Origin: Acorus gramineus
Taxonomy: Eukaryota; Streptophyta; Magnoliopsida; Acorales; Acoraceae
Length of the DNA stretch: 64,000 nucleotides
Reading direction: 5' to 3'
Assembly: GCA_030737835.1 (NCBI GenBank)
Contig: CM060855.1
Location: forward strand, 8,223,434 to 8,287,433
A model generated the notes under the pieces. That model was not told the origin of the DNA, did no database searches, and saw only the letters and a list, made by a program, of their open reading frames with translations. Shown here piece by piece: positions 47,255 through 58,447 of the stretch; position 1 is the first letter of the stretch, and each line of letters starts with the position of its first letter. A program made the translations under genes and the position numbers.

Positions 47255-47796
47255 AACATTTGATGGATCAACCGTAAGTAAGATGTCAATATGGATGCAA
47301 TGACTTGATCAATTGTCAACATGGGCAATCTGATCTCTTGTGTCAACCTCACATATTTAGCATTAACATCCATCATCATTATCTAGTGTCTAGGAATTTT
47401 CTCAAAATATTTTGTCTTAAGATGCTAAAATTTGATAAATTGACCCAATATGAGGTATCAAAATGATGTAATGATTTGACAAGGTATTAACATGGACAAT
47501 CTGGTTTCTTGTGTCAACCTTGCATGTTTACCATAAACATCTATCATTAGTATTCAATGTCTAAGAATTCTATCTAAATATTTTGTCATGCTTGTACTAA
47601 TATTGGAATTAATGGGTCTGTTTCCTTGAAATACTAAAATTTGATGGATCAACCGTAAGTGAAATGTCAAATGGATGCAATGACTTGACCGGTTGTCAAC
47701 ATGGACAATCTGAGCTCGTGTCAATCTTGCATGTTTAGCATGCACATCCATCATTATTATTGAGTGCCTAAGAATTTCCTCAAATATTTACTAAGA
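47255..47796. repeat. Three imperfect tandem copies, unit about 165-200 bp
   Basis: Copies about 47255-47420, 47421-47600 and 47632-47796. Shared ordered landmarks: AATTTGAT(G/A)(G/A)AT, ATG(G/A)TG(C/T)AATGA(C/T)TTGA, AACATGG(A/G)CAATCTG, TTGTGTCAA, catcNATCAT and CTAAGAATT...CTCAAATATTT. Spacing between copies 2 and 3 includes about 30 bp of extra sequence. Confidence 0.8.
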
Positions 47797-50700
47797 TAGG
47801 AACCACTAGTATGTTGCATTGAAATCTATGTACATGAACTTACCCCTCTATAAATATACATAAATTTCATGGTTAACTTCCAAGCTATGGAGATGTGATG
47901 CATGGCAATTGGAAGTGACATCTTGAGATATCTCCACTAAAAAAAACATTTGGAGTTCTAGATTCCTACTTTTTTTCTTCTTTCCCATCATTTCTTTCCC
48001 TTTCTTCCCACAAAACTGTCATTGTCCATCGACAAATTTCTTGGACAGACTTATTTTACAAACATGTGAGGTTGGGGAGAGCCACTACAATGTTCTATTT
48101 TTTACTTGGTCATCCTACTAATCTTATGTTCTAATTAAATTGAATAACTTTGTTGTATGCTTCTGGTTATTTTGGCCATTTTAATCAAACCATGCAGAAA
48201 AGACATCTCCCCTCCCAATAAATTAGACATTGTCCCTTTCATTTTTTTTAAAGTTGTGCTAACTAATCAACTAAATGGGACTTTGTATCCTTCATGCAAT
48301 AATGCTGATATATAAGTATATCTAGGAAACATTAGAAAAACTGATTAATAAAATGATATTATTCATAAAATTTTAAAACTTATCCTTGACAGAGGTTCCA
48401 TGAAACAGGCGGCTTGCATGGCATGGCATGTCTGTAAAGAAAGAAATAATTTTTCAAGGTAAGTGCAAACCCAAGATTATGGTTTATATTATATTTTGTC
48501 TGTTATTAAATAAAAATCTAATCCTGTTGATAAAAAAATTATTCCATGAAAATAATATAAAACACATGACAAAAAAATTTGATATCTTTATCAAGAATCT
48601 CACTCAACTGGAAAGTTTGGTCTTATGAAAAAAGCCTAGAGTTTGACTAGATTAAGCTGAACTTAAATGCTTCTATACAGCATAAGAGATCTGGCTTTGG
48701 TGGTATTAATAAAACAAATATTTTAAAATCTGCTGATATTAATTGAAGAGTTAAACATCAGACAATCAGCATATTGAAGATACCTCCACAAACATGCCAA
48801 GAGTTGGTTTGGTACTACTTCTTATTGTACATTTTTTTTCTCTATCAATACATCTTAAAGCATTATATGAAATCGATTATGGAGTATATAATTTACAATG
48901 AAATAGTAAAAAAATGTATACATTTAATTCATTCAAGTATATACTATGCACTTCACTTTGTGAAAATATATTCAATCAATAAGTATATATTTTTTTAAAA
49001 AAATCAAAATGTGGTCAGATAACTAAAAAGACAGTAGGAATGACTAAGTGTAATATTTATCTTAGTGTTATCATAGTGAAGAAGCATTAATTTCTTTTTT
49101 AATGCTTTGAATTCTCCTGGAGAAAACTAGTGTTTACTGAATTGGAATTGTAAATTTGCAATATAGGTGAGGGTGGGTATCAGCACTGAGTGGTCCACCT
49201 ACTTCCCTTACACATCCACAACTGGTTTTTATTAATTTTTGGGATCACCAGTAATTGCCCAAGAATGAAGTGCTGATGCCATTATTTCTTAGCTGCTGAA
49301 TATGCTGAAATCAGTTCATCCCAATAAAGAAACAATAGAAGAGTTGATCATTTTATAAGATGAGGCTTCATTATTTTTATTCTGGGTTGTCTTTGTTGTG
49401 GTCCCTGCTTATAATGAAATACTGTCCATTGAAAATCAACTGAGTTTTCATTCACACAAAAATAATATATATGTTTACTTCTAGTCCATTTTATAGTCAC
49501 GTCTATAATTGTTACATCACTAACGCATTGTATAAAACCACATTATATATATTTCACCATATAAGTATATTCTCTATTATGAAAAATGAGAAAATATATG
49601 CATTCAATTTATATGCATATGTAATTTAATTTTAAAAAAATATATTTCATTAACTATGTATATACTTTTAAAAAAATCAAAATATGTGCCGGTTACAAAT
49701 AGAGTTGTACAAAAAATAATGTAGAAAATGTGAACATTGTAGTACTTTATGCCACGTAGAGCACTCGTATCCATCTATATAGACGGTAATCCCAAGAATA
49801 GAAGGTATGAAATCATTCTCTTACCCTTTTAAACTAAAGTTTTTTATATCTTATGTTCTTGATCATCAAGAGACTGTTAGGTATGTGACCCTAAGTAGAA
49901 CAAGAAGTAGAGATCATCCTCCACATATATATATATAGATAATGCTGCTTCTTTTTTCCAAACATTGAATTCACACAAGACAACCTTGCAAAACATCCAC
50001 CATTTTTTTATTTATTTGCCTGATGATTTCATCATGGTTGTATGAAATGCATGAAAACCTTCGTACATCTTACTCTGTCAGGGTGACTTTCAAAATGAAC
50101 TCCTTATAAAGCAGGCAAGGTTGCTATCAAACCAAGTTATTCTCAAGCAAGAGGACCACCACCACAAACACCACAACCATCTTATCTTTGCACTGATTCT
50201 TCTCCCCTTTCATTCTGTCTCTGTTTGTGTGCGCGCGCGCAAAGCCGCAAAGCCTGTAAAAGACACACGGGAAAGCTGAAAAAGTGGTCTTTTTGCATAT
50301 GCCTGCCTTTCCTTCCGCACCTTTTCTTTAGCACCACTTTAATGATGGAGAATAAACTAAGGTAGCATTTGAAATATGTTTAAGTTTGATTCCTGTAAAA
50401 GCAAAATCACCCAAATGTATTTCTAAACGCCCAAAATTGTTGCAGTCTTAAAGAAAAGATAAGTTTTTTAGAAATCTAACAAAAAAGTTTGGTGCACGTG
50501 ATTGTAATTTCAATAGTAAATTTAAGTGAAAATTTTCTCTTCACACATGTTTCTAGAGAGACCAGCTTTTTCTCCCCCAAAAAAGCTCATGTTCCTCTCA
50601 TGATTTCATCAGCCAACATCATGTATTTTAGGAGGAGATAAAACTATTATTGTGATCGAAAGTGGGGAAAATCTTAGATAAGCATGACATGAGTTCTATT

Positions 50701-51142
50701 TGGATGGTACAACTAATAGAAACCTATACATGCTTTTTCCCCACTTTTTCCCTTTATATCATCCTAGTCACCCCAATCCACAAACATCCAATCCACAAAC
50801 ATGAAAGAAATCAAATTAAGTTTTGGTACTCCAAAGAGTTTTTTTAAGATTTTCCATGGTCCACAGTTTTTTCACCTTGAAGGTCAATGCAAACAACCTG
50901 TAAAAAATGCTTTTCATGGCAGCAAAATCATTTTTGAGCAGTGAGATTCTTTTTTTCCTTTTTTCACATGAATAGCAGAGGAAAACGAGAAATTGATCTT
51001 TGAAAGGAATCAAGGAAAATAATACGAATTGGTGACAAAGAACAATAGCCATGTAAGGTAAGAGACACCTAATAATTTCATAAACATAACAAATATTTCA
51101 CCACTTTTTAATATCATAGAAATCTGATATTTAGGGAAACTT

Positions 51143-51833
51143 GGTCCCGTTTGGTTACGCGTTTGGACGCGCTTTTGTTTTTTAAAAAGCTGAAAAGCTA
51201 AAATCGTGCAGTCAAACGGGGCAGCTTTTTGTAGAATCGGAAGCTGGATTCCTTTTAATTTTTCTCTCGAAATCTGTGTTTTAAAAAGCTCAGAAACAAT
51301 GTTTTTTGGTCGGAATCGATTTTTTGAATTGAAAAGCAACTTTCTCTACCAAACATTAAACTCCTTTCAAATATTGATTCCTGAATTAAAAAAAAACATT
51401 CTAAAAAAGTCAAGGTCTAAGGGTCCGTTTAGAAACACAGATTGAAAAGTAATTTTTGGAATAAAGCTGCTTTTTAAAATGATTTTAGACCTTGACTTTT
51501 TTAGAATGTTTTTTTTTAATTCAGGAATCAATATTTGAAAGGAGTTTAATGTTTGGCAGAGAAAGTTGTTTTTCAATTAAAAAAATCAATTCCGATAAAA
51601 AAACATTGTTTCTGAGCTTTTTAAAACACAGATTTCAAGGGAAAAATTAAAAGGAATCCAGTTTCCGATTTTACAAAAAGCTGCCCCGTTTGGCTGCACG
51701 ATTTTAGCTTTTCAGCTTTTCAAAAAATAAAAGCGCATCCAAACGCGCAACCAAACGGGGCCTAAAATCATCTGAAAAAACAGCTTTATTTCAAAAACTA
51801 TTTTTCAATCTGTGTTTCCAAACAGACCCTTAG
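51143..51833. mobile_element. Double fold-back element with interleaved arms (A-B-A'-B')
   Basis: A (51143-51417, starts GGTCCCGTTTGGTT) is the inverse of A' (51488-51763, ends AACCAAACGGGGCC) over about 275 bp. B (51418-51487, starts AAGGGTCCGTTTAGAAACAC) is the inverse of B' (51764-51833, ends GTGTTTCCAAACAGACCCTT) over about 70 bp. Both end types resemble plant MITE termini. No transposase. ORFs within it merely read the palindrome. Confidence 0.85.
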
Positions 51834-53897
51834 TATAGTTCCTGAACTATGGTGTTAATTTTAAGAGAGGACCCACTTATAATTAAAGAAGAGAAATAAA
51901 AGAAAAGATACATAAAAGAAAACCATCACTCCACTCTTCATAGCATGGGTAAACAAAGTTATGAAAAACATACTCTTGTGATGTAGGCCAAGTCAGTCAA
52001 TCATGTGCATTGGGCCTTGCCTACTCCATTTCTCCTGGTCTGCAGAAAGACCAATGTGGGGAAAATGGAAATTATTACACCCAGGCCATTTTTCAGTCAA
52101 TTTTAAAGCACATACTATTTTTTAAAATAAAAAAAAAGTGTGGATTACATTTTGGGGCAGAAAACAAGATTAAGTCTAACATTTTCCCTTAAGAGTGCTG
52201 ATATACTCAGCCCATTTTACCGTCCCATACATAATAATTGATAACATAATATATATTGTGTTATTATAGTGTATAAGATTCTATCAAAGTATATGGCGCA
52301 AAAAATTTTGCTATTTTTTCAATGTGAAAAAAAATACACTAATGTATCTCAGCATATACTTCATTTCATATAAATACATGTATTTTAATGAGTGGTAGCT
52401 CCATGAATTCTTATAGATGAGGTCATTTAAAAAAATAAATTTTATAAACTTTTCAAAACATCTACTACTACTATCATATATTTATCAAAAACATAAATTT
52501 TTTTTTTTGAAAATAAAACAACAACTTATTTTAATAAAAATAAATCATCAAATAAAAGGAGATGAAAGATTTCCAATATATAAGCTTTTACAATTTATAG
52601 GTTTTAAGTATAAAATCTGGATTGGGCAGGGTTAACTAGTGGGCTAGTGAGGTCACTGGTGGGCTGGATTATCATGGTTTAAAATATGACAATAGTAGTT
52701 TGAGTTTTTTTTTTTTTTTTTTAAATGTGATGGAGTCAATTGACCTAATTACATTATATATGACGCCGTCCAAAAAATGAAAACCGGTGTACAGCGCAAT
52801 CGGGGCTGCACAAGAGGCCAGACATATCATTTTCATTTTTGATGATAATCACAAGCCTAAAAATATTATAATCCAGTTAAAAAAGCACAATCTAAAGTCG
52901 CATTTCTAAGAATTCCCTGGAAAAAAAAAACCGGGATACAAGTAGAAACTAGAAAGCGCCTTGTAAAAGTTCTTATTCAATAAATCCCGGCCTTATGAAA
53001 TGAAAATACTTAAAGGGGGAGATTGAAGTCTTGGACTATAATTGCCATAAAGAAAAATAAACAACATTAAAAAAAGGTTCAAAATCTGAAGGTTTTGAAT
53101 GGTATGTCCTCTGCACTTCAAACATGCAACAATGCATTTCACCTTAAACCTCCCCATCATCATCCATCCTGGAAAAATTCAAGCAAAAATGCATTATGGC
53201 AACTCTAAAACATACATAAGACAGAGTATTCACATGATGTATATAATCTACATTGTGTGTGTATGTACATGTCATTCAATAGTATGTTACTTCTCCACTC
53301 ACATAGTGAATTCAGAAAAATCATGAGGACATGAAGGCGGATCTATGCTTGCTGATCAGAACTGATGTGCCTCTATCACTCTTCAGCCTTAATCAATCTC
53401 ATTTTTTAACCTAATATTATGATAATAAAGGAATCCAATATTCCAATGTAACTTACAGAGCTTGGATCTCTTTTTCTTTCATGTCTAAATCCAAACTATT
53501 CTAAAAATCAGAATCACTTCCAAACTACGTCTAATGTATCAGTGCATGGATCCTCTTTCTTTGTCTGTTTTAAATCTGTCCTAATAAAAACGCATATCGG
53601 ATCTCTTCATCTTTTGGTAATGTTAAAACAATAATCTAAACGTAGAATGAATGTACCTTTGTGAACATGATGATTGATCACTAGACAATCACTTTCTTCA
53701 AACCTAGGTTTGAGGTTTTGTTTAGGGTGCGGATATTTCCACCACCCTCATTTTTATATTCACCACCTATTATTACAACCTTAATCCATTTTCTTATGGA
53801 AGTACATAAAACCCACCACCCTTCCCCCGACCACCCCACAAAAAGGCAATGACCAAACCCACCACCCAAATAATAAAAAAACACATCATTATTTTAT

Positions 53898-54877
53898 GGG
53901 TTTTGTTACTTAGTGTCCTTGGGACACTTGTTAACCCATATTAATTATTAACTTTTTAAGAAACCCAATAAATTAATTATGATATGAATCAACAAAAATG
54001 AAATTTGTTTTATTATACCAACAACACCTCTAATAAATTCATCATATTTTTTTTCTTCCCTCTCACATCCAATTTTTTCCTCTTGTACCCAATTTTTTAA
54101 AAATAAAAGGTGTTACAAACATAAATAAGATATTTTCAAAAAAAATACCATATTTATGTAAATGTAAGTGTACCAAACAGTTGAATGGTGCTTAAAAGCA
54201 TTTAATAATAAAAAAAACCCACAAGAATGGCAATGCTCAAATTTAATAATACAAAATCACTACTCCATCAGCTGCTTTTATTTATAAGACTACCATGCAT
54301 CATTGTCAACAATATTTCATCAAATTCAATCACATAAAACAACATGGAAAATCTAAATTATCTCTTCTGTAATCTGTATTACAGTATATAAAGTCAATCT
54401 TTTAATATATATTATTTGTGAGTGTTTTTTTTTCTGTATTAGAGAGAATAGGGTACTAACATTAACTTAGGCATGAAAAACAATGTATGATATAAAGTAA
54501 CAATAGATTACAGCGCTCACAATAGAAAAAGATAAATGTATCAAGAGTATAAAATTGTTTCATTCATATTTTATTGAAAAAATTGGATTTAGACCCAATT
54601 CTGTTAAAGTCACTTTGTTTCCTAAATCTTTTAGAGCCTTTTTCTTCTTTTTTTGAACACCATTGAAATCTTTTGGGAAAAATTTTTGGTATGGGAGCGA
54701 AAAATTGGGTGTGGGAGGGAAGATGAAAAAAATGTGTTGAATTTATTAGGAGTGTTGGTATTTTAAAAAATCTTTATTTTTGTTGACCCATATCATAATT
54801 AATTTGTCTGGTTGCCTAAAAAGTTAATAATTAATATGGGCTAACAAGTGTTCTAATGATACTCATTAACAAAACCC
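53898..54877. mobile_element. Non-autonomous element with long (over 200 bp) terminal inverted repeats
   Basis: Left end GGGTTTTGTTACTTAGTGTC. Right end inverted reads GGGTTTTGTTAATGAGTATC. Both continue through CACTTGTTA..CCCATATTAATTATTAACTTTTTA, AATTAATTATGATATG and a pyrimidine-rich block ending CAATTTTT. About 570 bp of AT-rich interior with no transposase ORF. Target duplication not resolved. Confidence 0.8.
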
Positions 54878-55849
54878 CCACTTTATATATATAAACTAAA
54901 AATATTATGGTCATCAGAACTGTTTAAACATTTAAGAACAACTCTAACTTAACTCCTCATTTTTTCTCTACATTTAAAGAAAAAATATATCTTATCTTAA
55001 TCATTAAAAATTATGAGGGAAATAATTTCCAAATTTTCATTTTTCAACCACTTGTTTTTAACTCAATTTTTCCTTTTAGCGTATGGAAACATCTCAAGCT
55101 AGTGGTTCCGGTTTCTTAAAGTTTTATCTCAAATAAAATTTTAATTATTAATATTATGATAAAAATAAAAATAAAAGTTATGTTTCAATGATTGAGATAT
55201 TTTAAATTTGAATTATATAGATGATATTGAGATAAAATGTAAATTTAACTCAACTTTAACCCAAGAAACGCCTCTTTTAACTCCATAAAAAAAAAAGAGA
55301 GAAATGTCAGTGTTCGCTTATATCCATAAATTTGTTTTATTTTTGCTAAATATTAAAAAATAATAGAATTATTAATGTATATTGTCCAAATAAGTTGAGT
55401 GTAACCACTCTCTTAACTTGGTTTGATCTGATTTGTACAACTGTACTTGAACCTGAACCCGAAATGTATTTTGAGATTCAAAATTTAAGATAGCGTTTAG
55501 AAATACACATTAAAAAATAGGTTTGGTAATAAAATAATTTTTTAATATGTTTTTTTACCATGCCTTTTTTATGGTGCTTTTCCTTTAGTTCAAGAATAAT
55601 GTTTGTTGCGATAACAAAAACTGTTTTTACATATTTGAAATCTGAAAAGCAAGTGTTAGCCAAACAGTATACAAAATAGTGTTAAAACTAAATAGAAGTG
55701 TACTAATTTGACATATCTGCTATGTAGAATGATGAAGACCGAGGTTAGAGTTGGACTCTATATCCTTAAAACTTCCCGCACTTATGCTCATGGGTTTCGA
55801 CGACAGTCTCCTAGGATACAACAGTTGGATCGTCCTTTGGTAGCTGCGC

Positions 55850-57195
55850 TTTAAACCTGAGAACCACTGAACTCACTATGTTGTTCGAACTCTCTCTTTA
55901 TTGAATGTAATGGGGACCCGAATGCAAACTCTCAAAGACTGGAATGCCTATGCTGTGAATGATTTTTATACTCTAAAAATACAGGTATTGGCTGGTATAA
56001 ATAGAGGAGAAAAAATTGTTGAAGAGCCTCTTGAAGGAGTCCATTCCTGATGCAGTGTATAAATACGCTCTTCTGCTAATTCGATCGAAGATGGAAATTC
56101 GTAGACTTCAGCGACGCTGTTGATTCTTCAAACAGAATACCAGAGATATTAGGTTTCAAAGATCTATTAATTTCTTCTGAAATGCCAGATAAATTAGAAA
56201 TTCTATATAATTGTTGATCCTCCTAGGATAACAAAATACAGTAGATAAGATAAAGAAAGTCTAATAATCAATAATCTAAATAATGAAATGGTTTACATGC
56301 TTATTTATAGAAGAGAATCTTTAACAGATTAGATCTCAACTGATTATTCAAATCTAAACTAAAAATAACAACTACATCATTATCTAATCCTAACTAATAT
56401 TCAAATTTGAATTCAAATCATTATTTAAAATTCAAATCTAAATGTAGTAAAATCATAACAAATGCATAAAATCATAACAAACTCAAAACTGCAAAAAATA
56501 GTAAAAAATAACTTTTGACTGTCGATTTGACCCCCAAGACGATCTCAGAACGCTTCAAAAATTGCAAATTATTCCTGTAGGGCTCGTCGATACAAACGCG
56601 TGGACATATTATAATAATGATTCTGATCTACGGTCTAAAAGTTATGGCCGTTTGAAGTTACGGTGCTCCCAATCGATCAAGATGTCTCCTCTTTTTTTGG
56701 CTCATCTGATCTCGGCCGTCCATATAATGTGTGGCTATGATGTCTGCATCAATTCCTATATTCAGTTTTCATTGAAACAGAATCTAAGACACACCTTCTT
56801 TAAACAACCAACGGTTCGTTCGAAACCGTTGATCCGACAGCTCATATTAAAGAGCCTCTTGGAGGTATAAATAGAGTCTACATTCCAGTCCTCTGGTAGT
56901 AGCGCTTCAAGCCTGAGAACTAGTGACCTCACTGTGTTGTTCGAACTCTCTCTTTACTGTACGTAATGGAGACTCGAATGTAGACTCTCAAAGACTGGAA
57001 TGCCTGTGCAGTGAATGATTTTTATACTCTAAAAATGCAGAGATTGATGGTATAAATAGAGGGAAAAAAAAACTGTTGAAGAGTCTATTGGAGGAATCCA
57101 TTTCTTTATTCAGTTTTCACTAATAGAGTTTAAGGCACCCCTTCTTTAAACAATCAACGGCCCGATCATAACAGTTGATCCGACGGCTCATCTTT
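55850..57195. repeat. Direct repeats with TATAAATAGAG motifs (LTR- or TE-fragment duplication)
   Basis: Unit V (CTGAGAACY..., GTTGTTCGAACTCTCTCTTT, CTCTCAAAGACTGGAATGCC, GATTTTTATACTCTAAAAAT, GGTATAAATAGAGG) occurs at about 55850-56050 and 56890-57100. Unit U (TTCAGTTTTCA..., CTTCTTTAAACAA(C/T)CAACGG, GTTGATCCGAC(A/G)GCTCAT) occurs at about 56760-56850 and 57110-57195. The order V-U-V-U suggests duplication of a V-U block. Confidence 0.7.
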
Positions 57196-58229
57196 TTTGT
57201 TTAGAAAATACGGTTCGAGGAGAATCTTAAATAAATACCCTTTATCTTTGTATGGACGGTTCAGATTGGATCTGATTAAAATAATCTCACCGTTTGATTT
57301 GACAAAAAGTCTAAAAAGAAAAGGCTCCAACTCCTAACAAAGATGCAAAGTGTTAAGTGTGTCTCTAAAACGCCTAATACGCCCATTGAAAAGGTCCATC
57401 ATAAGGTGCCAATAAAAAATAACTCACTAGAGTATAAAAAGTCCATTTTATAAATCATCAATACTTTTTCTTAACAACCGATGTGGGACTATAACTTTTT
57501 CTTTCCCAACCATCAATCACTTTCATCATGTTATTGAGAGAGCTAGGCTCTAATTTTTTCATTCACCGGAAAATGGTTTTGAAAATGTAAATCTACTACG
57601 TTTATCTTCTCAACGAAAGGAACGCAATCTAATGTGGGTCCACTATAAAAAAAAAAATTAGTGGAACCCAAACTCATTTTGAGCAACAAATGGCTAAAAC
57701 CTAAGTTTTTCGAACAGTAGGCACATATACTACTTTGAGAAACACAGATTTCAAGACATAAATTGATCTGAATCCACCTGCTGATTCCCAAATAATCCGG
57801 TACATACCTGTTTAGAGTTTCTGACTAAGGACATGTTTGGTAACACTTAAATAAGATGATTCTACTTTTAATTAAATAGAAAGTTGAAAAATATTATAAA
57901 AAGCATTCTAAAAATCAAATTTAATTAAAAAATTATTTACAATTTGAGTAAAAAATGTTTTTTAAAAAACATAAAATATGTGTTTTTCATAGATCAAATC
58001 TATTTTAATAATTTTATTCACAATCTTATTTTTTTAAGTGAGAATCTGATCCAAAGCGGTTCGATCTACAGCCCGTGGAAGCAAAGGCTGCAGACCGCGT
58101 TATAACGGTAAAAAAAGAAAAACAGAATGTTCGATTGCTTGTCTGTATGGGACAAGCTCTTCCCCGTTTTATTTATATTCACTCGTTTATTATTTCTGGA
58201 TTCCTTGACACCCAAGCAACAGAATCGCC

Positions 58230-58408
58230 ATGGACGACGAATTGATCCAGCGAGTCCTCCAAGGCGGAGGCCGCGGCGGAGACTACCTAGGTTTCCAATC
58301 CCCCCACCAGCCCTCCACCTCCTCCGCCACCTCCGCCGCTCCTCCTCCCTCCTCCTCCATCCTCCAATCTCTCTCTCTCCACGTGGTCCGCCCAACACCC
58401 CTCTCATA

Positions 58409-58447
<39 letters not shown>

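Larger units (their letters stand above)
44505..58229. other. 13.7-kb gene-free spacer between divergent MAPKKK and uridine-kinase/CYTH genes
   Basis: AT-rich; no ORF has recognisable domains. Contents seen: short SINE-like relics (45552-45640, 46550-46625), a triple tandem repeat (47255-47796), a double fold-back (51143-51833), a TIR element (53898-54877), direct repeats with TATA-like signals (55850-57195) and the two promoter ends. A CT/CA-rich, transcript-leader-like patch at 50130-50330 was seen but has no coding support. Confidence 0.75.

Noticed and set aside
49170..49290. Inverted ATCAGCACT/AGTGCTGAT pair
   Set aside because: Stem of about 9-12 bp with a long loop; too weak for a miRNA or structured RNA call.
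50130..50350. Possible miRNA precursor (segment GCATATGCCTGCCTTTCC)
   Set aside because: Vaguely like a known miRNA star sequence, but no complementary arm was found within hairpin distance.
51010..51576. Short ORFs with shared peptides (FQILIPELKKNILKKSRSK) on both strands
   Set aside because: They are the two arms of the same palindrome translated twice, not genes.
53681..53884. Gly/Trp-rich minus-strand ORF
   Set aside because: No start context, no family match, adjacent to a TIR element.
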